Below are positions 25,217 to 33,069 of a stretch of DNA of 64,000 nucleotides, in pieces. Source of the stretch: JAMLHH01 sp964653095 (GTDB lineage Bacteria > Bacteroidota > Bacteroidia > Chitinophagales > JADIYW01). Location: assembly GCA_964653095.1 (NCBI GenBank), contig CAZZEH010000015.1, positions 1 to 64,000 of the forward strand. The letters are read 5' to 3'. Below the pieces are notes generated by a model. It did not search any database. It worked only from the letters and a program-made list of their open reading frames with translations, and was not told where the DNA came from. Within the stretch, counting starts at the first letter, position 1; each line of letters starts with the position of its first letter. The position numbers and the translations under genes were made by a program.

Positions 25217-26806
25217 ATGAAGATAAGAAACTTGTCCCTATTCCTGCTAATATCTCTATCGCTAAGTTTTTTTTATTTCTATATCACTCCGGGATATTTA
25301 CATCCGGCCGAAGATGCTGCCATTCTTTTCAACTATGCTCAAAACTTCCGCGAAACAGGCGTGATAAGCTATTTCCCGGGAGGACCCAGAGTGGACGGAA
25401 GTACGGATTTTTTGTTTATGCTGTTAGTGTCTCTCGTGATGCACATGACTTCTGATGCATATCTGGCAGCTATGCTTGTTTCTGCTTTTTCTTCTGTCAT
25501 ATTGGTATTGTCCGTTTTTAAGCTTTTAGATACGAAATTTCTGTCCCTTCAGTATTTGACTCTTTTTCTGATTTATTTTTCCCAGCAAATTTGGGCTGCA
25601 GTATTAGGTTACGGCACATTCTTTTATGCCATGACTATTGGTTTGGTCGCATTAGCTTTTTGGAAAAGGAACCTCAGGTTTCTTTTAATTGCTTCCGTTT
25701 TTGCGGTGATAAGTCGACCGGATGCGCTGATTACTGTTTTGCCGATGATAGCTTATAGGCTTTATACACTTTGGGATGAGGACCGAGAATTCAGATTCCA
25801 TGCAGTGTTGATGTATTTTGTCCTGCCTTTGATGGTGTATGGATTATTCCGACAGTTGTATTTTGGAAAAATTTTGCCACTGTCTTTTGATATTACTACC
25901 GAAAATCAGCATAAGGTCTTTGGTCTGTTCCTTGTCAATTCTTTCCATCATGTGAAGTCCTATATACTTTACTTCGTGTATCCCGGGATATTGGGTATTC
26001 TTCTTTATATAATCAAAGAGAAATTTAAAATCAGGAAAGAGTATTATGTACTGTTGTTTTCTATGGTAGTGTTTCCTCTGATAGCTTATATAATGGTACG
26101 CGAAAATCTGGATTTCTCAAGAAGATATTTCATTGTTCCTTATTTGGGAATTGTCCTGACTCTAGCACTGTTTATTCGAAATTACAAAAGTATTATAGCG
26201 AGTGTATTTTTAGTATTTCTTTTATTAAAAGTTGGACACACATCTATAAATCAGGGTGTTCAGAGCTTGAATCATTATTACACGAACGTATATGATTTTG
26301 CAGAAGAGCTTTCGGAGTATCCTGAGTTGATTCTTGCTACTTCAGAGGCCGGAATCATTACCTGGAAAGGCAGGCTGAGAACAATGGATTTGTGGGGATT
26401 AAATACAGCTGAGTTTACGAATAAGCTGGTTTCTCCCGAAGATATCCGGAGATGGAATCCCGATTTGATTTTTCTGCATGCGGCACAAGTAGATTATGTA
26501 TATCTACAGGAAAGTGAGATGGACACCCAAAAGACTTGGCTGAATATGACTCACCGGGTAGTGCATACGATGTATGAGGATGACTATCTGACCTATCTTT
26601 TCCCTTATGACTCGAGATTATATAAAGAAGAAGTTTCTGATAATGTAGGTTTGTTTAAATCTTTTTTGAAGTTTCTTTCTGAGAGTAACCCAAAGATAAG
26701 CAGGAGAAAAGATTTAATAGCGATTCATCCCGAATCTGCCCGAAAGGCCGAGCTTATACAGTTAATTGAAAAATATGGAGGAGAACGTCTGATAATTAGA
26801 CCTTAA
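25217..26806 (+). CDS. Polytopic membrane protein, GT-C glycosyltransferase-like
   Basis: A 529-residue protein with about ten hydrophobic segments in the first 350 residues and a soluble C-terminal part. Acidic residues in the first long loop (HPAEDAAILFNYA) are in the place where GT-C enzymes keep their catalytic acid. I read it as a lipid-linked sugar transferase of the mannosyltransferase (PMT/ArnT-like) superfamily, or a protein of the group that shares this topology. The substrate is unknown. No neighbour indicates its pathway; an ECF sigma factor gene follows in the same direction. Confidence 0.6.
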   Translation: MKIRNLSLFLLISLSLSFFYFYITPGYLHPAEDAAILFNYAQNFRETGVISYFPGGPRVDGSTDFLFMLLVSLVMHMTSDAYLAAMLVSAFSSVILVLSVFKLLDTKFLSLQYLTLFLIYFSQQIWAAVLGYGTFFYAMTIGLVALAFWKRNLRFLLIASVFAVISRPDALITVLPMIAYRLYTLWDEDREFRFHAVLMYFVLPLMVYGLFRQLYFGKILPLSFDITTENQHKVFGLFLVNSFHHVKSYILYFVYPGILGILLYIIKEKFKIRKEYYVLLFSMVVFPLIAYIMVRENLDFSRRYFIVPYLGIVLTLALFIRNYKSIIASVFLVFLLLKVGHTSINQGVQSLNHYYTNVYDFAEELSEYPELILATSEAGIITWKGRLRTMDLWGLNTAEFTNKLVSPEDIRRWNPDLIFLHAAQVDYVYLQESEMDTQKTWLNMTHRVVHTMYEDDYLTYLFPYDSRLYKEEVSDNVGLFKSFLKFLSESNPKISRRKDLIAIHPESARKAELIQLIEKYGGERLIIRP

Positions 26807-26818
26807 ATTTCTTTTGGA

Positions 26819-26848
26819 TTTGGTATTATAAAAAAATCACTATCTTGT
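26819..26848 (+). promoter_or_regulatory. Candidate promoter of the ECF sigma / TPR operon
   Basis: TTTG at 26819-26822 and TATCTTGT at 26841-26848 (18-base spacer) resemble the Bacteroidota -33/-7 elements with one -7 mismatch. The ATG is 17 bases downstream, giving a very short leader. Confidence 0.35.
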
Positions 26849-26864
26849 TGTAAAGCAGTTTATA

Positions 26865-27437
26865 ATGCGGCGTTTGTCAGATCAGGAACTTATAAATGCT
26901 TATTTGGATAAACAGGATAATGACTATGTAGGCGTTCTGTACAAAAGGTATATGGGGCTGGTTTACGGGGTGTGCTATAAATATTTGAACAGTCATCAGG
27001 ATGCAGAAGATGCGGCGGTCGAAATTTTTCTTCTAATCATGGAAAAATTGAAAACGAACAAAATCACATATTTTAAGTCCTGGCTGTATATTGTCAGCAA
27101 GAACTATCTCATTAGTATTATCAGAAAGAAAAAAGGGAATCGCACAGATTTTTTTGAAGAAATTCAGGAAGAATTTATGGAAAGCCCGGATGATTTTCGT
27201 CTCAATATTGAAGAGCTGAAGAAAACAGAAAATTCTGAAAGCTTGCTAAAATTAGGTCTGGAAAGTTTGAAAGAAGCTCAACAGGTATGTCTCGAGCAGT
27301 TTTATCTCCAAAGCAAAAGTTACGTTCAGGTCGCAGAAGTTACAGGTTTTGATGTCAGACAGGTGAAAAGTCATATCCAGAACGGTAAAAGAAACTTAAA
27401 AGCTTTTCTTGAATCAAAAGGTTACGGTCATGAATGA
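26865..27437 (+). CDS. ECF-type RNA polymerase sigma factor
   Basis: A 190-residue sigma-70 family protein. Region 2 (about 10-80) includes LYKRYMGLVYGVCYKYLNSHQDAEDAAVEIF and the FKSWLYIVSKNYLI segment; region 4 (about 125-180) ends in a helix-turn-helix (SYVQVAEVTGFDVRQVKSHIQNGKRNL). It directs RNA polymerase to a specific regulon. Its stop overlaps the start of the membrane TPR gene by 8 bases, so the two are translationally coupled like a sigma/anti-sigma pair. Confidence 0.92.
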   Translation: MRRLSDQELINAYLDKQDNDYVGVLYKRYMGLVYGVCYKYLNSHQDAEDAAVEIFLLIMEKLKTNKITYFKSWLYIVSKNYLISIIRKKKGNRTDFFEEIQEEFMESPDDFRLNIEELKKTENSESLLKLGLESLKEAQQVCLEQFYLQSKSYVQVAEVTGFDVRQVKSHIQNGKRNLKAFLESKGYGHE

Positions 27438-28173
27438 GAACCAGCATAATGAGATAAAAAGGAAAGTTTTCTCACAAAGTCAAAAATCAGATTTTGAGCA
27501 GGAAGCGGCAGACGGGTGGAAAGAAATTGGCGAAGACCGATGGGATTCTGTCATGCAAAATCTTAGTGAAAAGATAGATCAGACTTTAGAAAAGCAAAAT
27601 GAAGTTCGGGTAGAGTCTCCGATAGTCCCAATTGAAAAAAATCGCTGGCGTACATTTAGCGTTGCCGCGGCGGTATTGGTTTTGGTGGCTCTGGGCGTCA
27701 GTCTTACTCTGATGTGGACTCAAAAAGAAACGGGAGAAGATTTGTTTTTGGCGTATTATAAACCTTTAGAGAGTCCCGAAGATACCTACAGAGGAGATGA
27801 AGGGCGTGAAGATGCGGAGAGTCTGAGCAGACAGGCATCTGATGCGTATGAAGATTTGGATTATAAAAGAGCCATTGCTTTTTATTCTGAATTACATAAA
27901 GAGTTTCCTGAAAGCTCTAAGTACGTTTTGTTTTTGGGCCTTTCATATATCAATGATGGAAATTTTGACGATGCAATAGTGCTTTTCAACAGCCATCAGG
28001 TCGCAGGAGAATCTTATGACGAAGATATAGAGTGGTATCTTGCTTTAGCACATCTGAAAAAAGGTGAAATTCAGACATCCAAGATTCTTCTGAGCGGTAT
28101 AGCTGAGGACTCGGAAAATTATTATTCTCAAACTGCAACCGAGTTGGTACAGAGAATTTCCAAAATCAAATAG
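27430..28173 (+). CDS. Membrane-anchored TPR protein coupled to the ECF sigma factor
   Basis: A 247-residue protein from the ATG at 27430. A cytoplasmic N-terminal segment of about 75 residues is followed by one membrane helix (SVAAAVLVLVALGVSLTLMW) and a periplasmic part with TPR-like helices (ADAYEDLDYKRAIAFYSEL, then FPESSKYVLFLGLSYINDGNFDDAIVLF). The topology and coupling to the sigma gene fit an anti-sigma factor with a sensing TPR domain. No zinc-binding anti-sigma motif is visible, so the role is inferred. The 3' end overlaps the convergent yhhN-like gene by 8 bases. Confidence 0.65.
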   Translation: MNENQHNEIKRKVFSQSQKSDFEQEAADGWKEIGEDRWDSVMQNLSEKIDQTLEKQNEVRVESPIVPIEKNRWRTFSVAAAVLVLVALGVSLTLMWTQKETGEDLFLAYYKPLESPEDTYRGDEGREDAESLSRQASDAYEDLDYKRAIAFYSELHKEFPESSKYVLFLGLSYINDGNFDDAIVLFNSHQVAGESYDEDIEWYLALAHLKKGEIQTSKILLSGIAEDSENYYSQTATELVQRISKIK

Positions 28174-28828
28174 TCTGATTTTTCAGACTACCCCAAACTA
28201 TGAGAAATTGTGCGGTTGCATAAGTACTCATTACAATAAGTCTGTCATTCGGAATAATATCTATGAATTTATTATAGGCTATAATTAAATCACTGAAGAT
28301 AAAAAGCAAGCTCCCTGTGATAACCGCCAACCAGGATATTAGGCTGACTGCATACTTGCGATTAAAAGCAAATACACTCATCAGACAGATTACAAATCCG
28401 TACAGATAAATTGGGAAAGCGGGCGATGGAGCAGTCTTGCCGGAAAATAAGGTGATAAGATAAATCCAAAATGCAACAAAAGGCACTATCAGAAAGGGTT
28501 TTTCCATCACAAAATGTGTGTGCCGGGATAAACTGACTTCCGAGGAGAAGAGAGTTATGTAAAAAATATGCCCGATTAAAAATGCGGATAATCCTGCGGC
28601 AAAGTACCCGGTACCGTTAAACATCAGAAAAATATCTCCTAACCATCCAAAAAACACGCCTGCAGCCAACAGCTTGGAAAGTTTAGAAGAAAACCTCGTA
28701 CGGAAGAATATTGCAGCCATCAAAACAGGCATCAATAGAGGTTTGGAACTCATCATCCAGGAAGTCTCTGAGCTTGTAATGGCAAACAGATGAAAAATTA
28801 AAATTCCGAAATAAATCAGCCAGAGCAT
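28166..28828 (-). CDS. YhhN-family membrane protein (lysoplasmalogenase-like)
   Basis: A 220-residue protein with about eight membrane segments, starting MLWLIYFGILIFHLFA and containing SSKPLLMPVLM and GDIFLMF, which are YhhN/TMEM86 signatures (the conserved KP and D). The family includes lysoplasmalogenases that cleave the vinyl-ether bond of lysoplasmalogens; most bacterial members are uncharacterised. It is single. Confidence 0.82.
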   Translation of the reverse strand: MLWLIYFGILIFHLFAITSSETSWMMSSKPLLMPVLMAAIFFRTRFSSKLSKLLAAGVFFGWLGDIFLMFNGTGYFAAGLSAFLIGHIFYITLFSSEVSLSRHTHFVMEKPFLIVPFVAFWIYLITLFSGKTAPSPAFPIYLYGFVICLMSVFAFNRKYAVSLISWLAVITGSLLFIFSDLIIAYNKFIDIIPNDRLIVMSTYATAQFLIVWGSLKNQTI

Positions 28829-28976
28829 TTAAAATAAATTGAACAATTAAGGAAGTGAAAATAAAGATATATTGTCCGAATTAAAAGAATAATCAAGTCT
28901 TTATCTCAAACAGTGCGAGAAGATATTCTTTAAATTATTCTTACTTTCACACGCAGAGAGGATAAAGAGGACATTC

Positions 28977-29780
28977 ATGATGAAAATACTTATTGTCGGC
29001 GGAGGTAATATGGGCAGTATGCTTGCGGAAAGAATTTTACAGGCTGAACTTACGACACCGGAACAATTGATAGTGCTTGAGAAAGATAAAAAGCGCGCGG
29101 AACAATTGAGAAAAAGTGGTTTTGTGAAGGTGTTTTCCGAGGCGAGCCCCAAATTCAAGGCTTCTGATTTAATCATTTTTGCAGTAAAACCACAGGACAC
29201 GTCTAAAGTTTTTTCTGAAATAAAGCCTTTGATTGCTGATAATACTATAGTGGTGTCTATTATGGCAGGGGTAAAGATTTCTGATTTATCTGAAGAATTG
29301 GACACCGGGAAAGTAGTTCGGGCGATGCCTAATCTTCCCTGCAAGTCGGGCAAGGGTTTGATAGGTTATTTGTCAATCGGTCTGAATGAAGGAGAGCAGG
29401 AAACTATTCATACGCTTTTGTCATCTACCGGAATTGCTCTTGAAGTGAAGAATGAAAATAAAATAGATGCGGTGACGGCGATATCGGGAAGCGGTCCGGC
29501 GTATGTGTTTTATTTTATGGATGCAATGATTCAGGCAGCTTTACAATTAGGATTTAATGAAAAAGAGGCTGTAGAAATGGTTACACAAACTTTTGAAGGC
29601 AGCTTGTCTTTGTTTAAGGAAAATAACCTGAGTGTGAGAGAGTGGATCAACAGGGTAGCATCAAAAGGCGGAACTACCGAAGCGGCCTTGTCTGTCTTTG
29701 ACCAGTTTGATATAAAAAACAACATAGGGAAGGGGATTCTAAAGGCAGAATCCAGATCGAAAGAGCTGAGTCAAAAGTAA
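28977..29780 (+). CDS. proC: Pyrroline-5-carboxylate reductase
   Basis: A 267-residue protein with an N-terminal NADP-binding motif (ILIVGGGNMGSML), VKPQD and the family signature AVTAISGSGPAY...GFNEKEA, ending in a conserved ASKGGTTEAAL helix. It catalyses the last step of proline synthesis. Alternative ATGs at 28977 and 28980 are adjacent. It is not in an operon with proA or proB in this window. Confidence 0.95.
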   Translation: MMKILIVGGGNMGSMLAERILQAELTTPEQLIVLEKDKKRAEQLRKSGFVKVFSEASPKFKASDLIIFAVKPQDTSKVFSEIKPLIADNTIVVSIMAGVKISDLSEELDTGKVVRAMPNLPCKSGKGLIGYLSIGLNEGEQETIHTLLSSTGIALEVKNENKIDAVTAISGSGPAYVFYFMDAMIQAALQLGFNEKEAVEMVTQTFEGSLSLFKENNLSVREWINRVASKGGTTEAALSVFDQFDIKNNIGKGILKAESRSKELSQK

Positions 29781-29816
29781 AAATTGCAGAGAATAAATAA
29801 TTTTTTTCAAAAAAGG

Positions 29817-29849
29817 TTTGGAAATAAGAAACTCATTTCTCTATATTTG
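29817..29849 (+). promoter_or_regulatory. Bacteroidota promoter of the metY attenuator leader
   Basis: TTTG at 29817-29820, a 21-base spacer and TATATTTG at 29842-29849 match the primary -33/-7 consensus of the phylum exactly. Transcription should begin near 29855, about 20 bases before the leader peptide ATG. Confidence 0.7.
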
Positions 29850-29875
29850 TTGCCGTGAGAATTAATAACATAACA

Positions 29876-29932
29876 ATGGGTTTTTGCTGTATGATGATGC
29901 ACAGGATGTGTAGGAGAAACCTTATTGTATAA
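29876..29932 (+). CDS. Met/Cys-rich leader peptide of the metY attenuator
   Basis: The 18-codon frame reads MGFCCMMMHRMCRRNLIV and ends in TAA. It has five Met and three Cys codons in 18, including CCMMM in a row, and lies between a clear promoter and an intrinsic terminator that precedes metY. Charged Met- or Cys-tRNA shortage would stall the ribosome on 29885-29911. Segment 29914-29921 then stays free to pair with 29964-29971 (7 of 8 bases) and block the terminator. With plentiful charged tRNA the ribosome reaches the stop codon, covers that segment and the terminator forms. This is classical attenuation; the sequence elements are visible, the mechanism is inferred. Confidence 0.75.
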   Translation: MGFCCMMMHRMCRRNLIV

Positions 29933-29960
29933 AGTAAAGGAATAATCAAAAATAAAATAC

Positions 29961-29994
29961 AAGGGCTTCTCAAAAATGAGAAGCCTTTTTTTTT
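29961..29994 (+). terminator. Intrinsic terminator (attenuator) before metY
   Basis: GGCTTCTCA (29964-29972) pairs with TGAGAAGCC (29977-29985) around a 4-base loop, extended by A/T pairs outward, and is followed by nine T residues. It lies about 50 bases before the metY ATG and 31 bases after the leader peptide stop. A free leader segment (29914-29921) can compete for its left arm. Confidence 0.88.
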
Positions 29995-30043
29995 ACATGA
30001 ATGAATAAATTTTTCATCAAAACTTTTTAAAAACAACAAAATT

Positions 30044-31339
30044 ATGAGTCAAAAATTTGAAACCCTTCAGGTCCATGCCGGACAGGAACCGGACCCGACA
30101 ACTGGCAGTAGAGCAGTGCCTATCTACCAGACCACATCGTTTAATTTTAACAGTGCCGAGCATGCCGCAAATCTTTTTGCACTGAAAGAATTCGGAAACA
30201 TCTACACCCGTATCATGAACCCAACTACGGATGTATTAGAAAAAAGAATCGCCGCATTGGAAGGCGGTGTGGCCGCTTTGGGTACGTCATCAGGTATGTC
30301 AGCTCAGTTTTTGGCTTTGTCCAATATTTTAGAGGCAGGTGAAAACTTTGTGACAACTTCCTTTTTGTATGGTGGTACACATAATCAATTTAATATCTCT
30401 CTCAGAAGATTAGGTATAGATGCACGTTTTGCAGATGGCGATGATGTAGATTCTTTTGAAAGATTAATCGACGACAAAACCAAAGCTATTTACTTAGAGG
30501 CACTGGGAAATCCAAGAGGAAATATTCCTGATTGGGACAGATTCGAAGCATTGGCAAAAAAATATGACTTGCCTTTAATTGTGGACAATACATTTGGTGC
30601 AGCAGGATATACCTTCAGACCTTTTGATCACGGAGCCAATGTGGTCGTGGCAGCAACTACCAAGTGGATAAATGGTCACGGCAACAGCATAGGAGGTGTT
30701 ATTGTGGATGGCGGTAACTACAATTGGGGTAACGGTAAGTTCCCTCAGTTTACAGAGCCATCGCCTGAGTACCACGGACTAAATTTCTGGAATGTATTTG
30801 GAGCGGACGGACCTTTTGGCAATATCGCATTTATTATCCGTGCCCGTACAGTAGGATTAAGAGATTACGGTAATGCACCGAGTCCTTACAACTCTTTCTT
30901 AAACTTAACCGGTTTGGAAACCCTGTCACTGAGAATTGACAGACACAACGAAAATACGATTGCTCTCGCCAACTGGCTAAATGAACATTCGAAGATTGAA
31001 AAGGTAAGTTATACCGGTCTTCCTGACAGCCCGTATCACGAATTGGCTAAAAAGTACCTTAGAAAAGGTCATTACGGTTACGTATTCAACTTTGAAATCA
31101 AGGGCGGATATGATGCAGCAGTAAAATTTATTGATAATCTCAAGATGATTAGCAATTTAGCCAACGTGGGGGATGCCAAAACTTTGGTAATTCACGCTGC
31201 TTCAACTACACATGAGCAGCTAAATGCTGAAGAGCAGCTGGCAGCAGGTGTACTTCCGGGTCAGGTTCGTATTTCAGTAGGTATTGAACATATAGACGAT
31301 ATCAAGGCAGATATTGACCAGGCTCTGGCAGCGATATAA
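30044..31339 (+). CDS. metY: O-acetylhomoserine sulfhydrylase (aminocarboxypropyltransferase)
   Basis: A 431-residue PLP enzyme of the Cys/Met metabolism family. It has the start FETLQVHAGQEPD, SGMSA, IVDNTFGAAG and the PLP-lysine site ATTKWINGHG, and its length and insertions are those of O-acetylhomoserine sulfhydrylases rather than the shorter gamma-synthases. It makes homocysteine (or methionine) from O-acetylhomoserine and sulfide (or methanethiol). metX, which supplies O-acetylhomoserine, follows. Control is probably by the upstream attenuator. Confidence 0.95.
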   Translation: MSQKFETLQVHAGQEPDPTTGSRAVPIYQTTSFNFNSAEHAANLFALKEFGNIYTRIMNPTTDVLEKRIAALEGGVAALGTSSGMSAQFLALSNILEAGENFVTTSFLYGGTHNQFNISLRRLGIDARFADGDDVDSFERLIDDKTKAIYLEALGNPRGNIPDWDRFEALAKKYDLPLIVDNTFGAAGYTFRPFDHGANVVVAATTKWINGHGNSIGGVIVDGGNYNWGNGKFPQFTEPSPEYHGLNFWNVFGADGPFGNIAFIIRARTVGLRDYGNAPSPYNSFLNLTGLETLSLRIDRHNENTIALANWLNEHSKIEKVSYTGLPDSPYHELAKKYLRKGHYGYVFNFEIKGGYDAAVKFIDNLKMISNLANVGDAKTLVIHAASTTHEQLNAEEQLAAGVLPGQVRISVGIEHIDDIKADIDQALAAI

Positions 31340-31350
31340 TAAAAACACGG

Positions 31351-31387
31351 TAAGAGCGGGGAAATATTCCCGCTCTTATTACTTTTG
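31351..31387 (+). terminator. Intrinsic terminator between metY and metX
   Basis: TAAGAGCGGG (31351-31360) pairs perfectly with CCCGCTCTTA (31369-31378), followed by TTACTTTT. The stem is GC-rich, but the T-run is interrupted, so read-through into metX, 7 bases on, is likely and would set a lower metX level. Confidence 0.7.
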
Positions 31388-31393
31388 CAGACG

Positions 31394-32413
31394 ATGTCCT
31401 ATGAAGTATTAAAATATCCATCTCCTTTTCCGCTTGACAGTGGTGCTGTATTACCTTCTGTTGAGATAGCCTATCACACTTTTGGAGAACTCAATAAAGA
31501 TAAAAGTAATGTGGTGTGGATTTGCCACGCATTTAGTGCAAACAGCAATCCGGTAGAGTGGTGGCCGGGAATGGTGGGAGAGGGTAAATTATTCGACCCT
31601 GCCAAGTATTTTATTGTCTGTGCCAATATGCTGGGATCCTGTTACGGTTCTACCGGTCCGTTGAGTATTAATCCCGCGACCGGCAAGCCTTATTATGGAG
31701 ATTTTCCTGTCATTACGGTCAGGGACATGGTGCGGAGTCTGATTATCCTGAGAAAACATTTGGAGATTGATAAGATTTGGTTCTCTTTGGGCTTTTCAAT
31801 GGGTGGTCAGCAGATGTTGGAATGGCTGATACAAGAACCTGAAGCTTTTGAGTATTCACTCTTGGGAGCTACCAATTTTCAGCACTCGCCTTGGGGAATT
31901 GCGTTTAATGAAAGCCAGCGAATGGCAATTGAGGCAGATCAGACGTTTGGAGAAAAACGTCCGGATGCAGGAGCTAAAGGTATGGGTGTTGCCCGGAGCA
32001 TCGGACTGATTTCCTATCGGAATTATCAGGCATATAACCAGACACAACAGGATGATACGGATGAACTTTTGACTGATTTCAGAGCTTGCAGCTATCAGAG
32101 ATATCAGGCCGATAAACTCATCAAACGGTTCAATGCCTATTCCTATTACAGATTGTCTCAGGCTATGGACAATCACAATATCAAACGGGGGCGGTCAGGC
32201 AAACCGGAAGATATTTTGGCAGTAGTTCGGGCAAAAGTCATGGTGTTGGGTATCGATTCGGATAACTTATTCCCTTTGGAGGAACAGAGAGCTTTGGCAA
32301 AATCCATTCCTCACAGTAAGTTTATCACGATCAGCTCCGATTTCGGACATGACGGTTTCCTGATAGAATTTGAGAAAATAGGACACCTGCTGAAAGATTT
32401 TCTTAATATTTAA
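31394..32413 (+). CDS. metX: Homoserine O-acetyltransferase
   Basis: A 339-residue alpha/beta-hydrolase fold enzyme from the ATG at 31394. The nucleophile Ser is in GFSMGG; the catalytic Asp and His are in the C-terminal DSDNLFP and GHDGFL segments, and NMLGSCYGSTGP is the family's oxyanion region. It acetylates homoserine from acetyl-CoA for methionine synthesis. It is adjacent to metY and separated from it by a terminator. The motif GFSMGG replaces the more usual GGSMGG. Confidence 0.93.
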   Translation: MSYEVLKYPSPFPLDSGAVLPSVEIAYHTFGELNKDKSNVVWICHAFSANSNPVEWWPGMVGEGKLFDPAKYFIVCANMLGSCYGSTGPLSINPATGKPYYGDFPVITVRDMVRSLIILRKHLEIDKIWFSLGFSMGGQQMLEWLIQEPEAFEYSLLGATNFQHSPWGIAFNESQRMAIEADQTFGEKRPDAGAKGMGVARSIGLISYRNYQAYNQTQQDDTDELLTDFRACSYQRYQADKLIKRFNAYSYYRLSQAMDNHNIKRGRSGKPEDILAVVRAKVMVLGIDSDNLFPLEEQRALAKSIPHSKFITISSDFGHDGFLIEFEKIGHLLKDFLNI

Positions 32414-32791
32414 TTTTTAACAGCGTCTCCGGCTTTCAGCCTTCCTTAATAATACGAGCATCGTCATTTCGATTCGTCGCAATGCGAAGAGAAATCTGAC
32501 TCAGAGAACAACGCCACAACAAGCGGTAATTGAGGCGCATTGAGGATGCCCGAAGTACACGAAGCCACAAACTGCTCCGCCTTCGAGTCCGCTATCGCTC
32601 CCTCAGGCATCGCTTCATTACGTGGTGGCTGTGGGCGAAGCACTCGAAGCTTGGTGGTTGAGCGGAGACGAAACCACGAACCGCTCTGCCTTCGAGTACG
32701 CTCCGCTCCCTCAGGCATCGCTATCACTGGCAGCTGAGCGATGTCTTGAGCTTGTCGAAAGAGGCTGCGACGAAAGGAGCAGCTCTCGAAG
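32414..32791. repeat. REP-like intergenic repeat region, GC-richer than its surroundings
   Basis: No gene is seen in these bases. Two near-identical copies of about 40 bp (core CCTTCGAGT.CGCT, then CGCTCCCTCAGGCATCGCT) lie at 32575-32614 and 32684-32722. Between them GTGGTT (32654-32659) and AACCAC (32672-32677) form a small hairpin around GAGCGGAGACG, of the type seen in dispersed GTTGAGC.GAG.CGAAAC intergenic repeats of Bacteroidota. A CGTCATTTCGATTCG...GAGAAATCT stretch at about 32461-32498 is a second family. These are likely extragenic repeats, not genes. Confidence 0.6.
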
Positions 32792-32980
32792 CTACCCGAC
32801 CTGCACCTGACCATTCATCAGCATAGGTAGCAGCCAGTCACGAAGTGCAGCGAGTTCTTGGTTTTGCTTATAAAGCAAATTTATCTTTTTAAATAGTGGG
32901 TGGATTTTTTCATCAAGCTTCTCAGTTAAAACATTGGAGTGAGGTAAAACGATTTTGAGAATTTTAGAGTGTATTTCATC
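32792..32980 (-). pseudogene. hsdS: Decayed C-terminal remnant of a type I restriction specificity subunit (HsdS)
   Basis: Sixty-two codons read leftward from 32980 to a TAG at 32792. The last ones encode NQELAALRDWLLPMLMNGQ, followed by VQVG: the highly conserved HsdS C-terminus, preceded by the typical IxLP...LTEKLDEKIHPLFKKI helix of the second conserved region. There is no start codon, an in-frame stop lies just upstream, and no target recognition domain, HsdM or HsdR is present in the window. It is a fossil of a former type I R-M locus at this site. Confidence 0.8.
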
Positions 32981-33069
32981 CTATTCCTGCCTCTCTGAAA
33001 AGGAAAGGGTAAACCCATGTTAGGACGAGACAATAATTTTTCAACCAAATTTCTATGTACATAAATCTT

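Noticed and set aside
29833..30039. A 68-codon frame on the minus strand opposite the metY leader
   Set aside because: It lies antisense to the promoter, leader peptide and terminator; codon content is poor and no family features are seen. The plus-strand attenuator explains the region.
29850..30043. SAM riboswitch or T-box upstream of metY
   Set aside because: No T-box sequence or SAM-I core was recognised, and the short leader RNA is fully explained by the leader peptide and terminator.
32464..32814. Frames of 62-116 codons on both strands across the repeats
   Set aside because: They arise from GC-rich repeat DNA, are low-complexity and overlap the HsdS remnant; no signal of a real protein.
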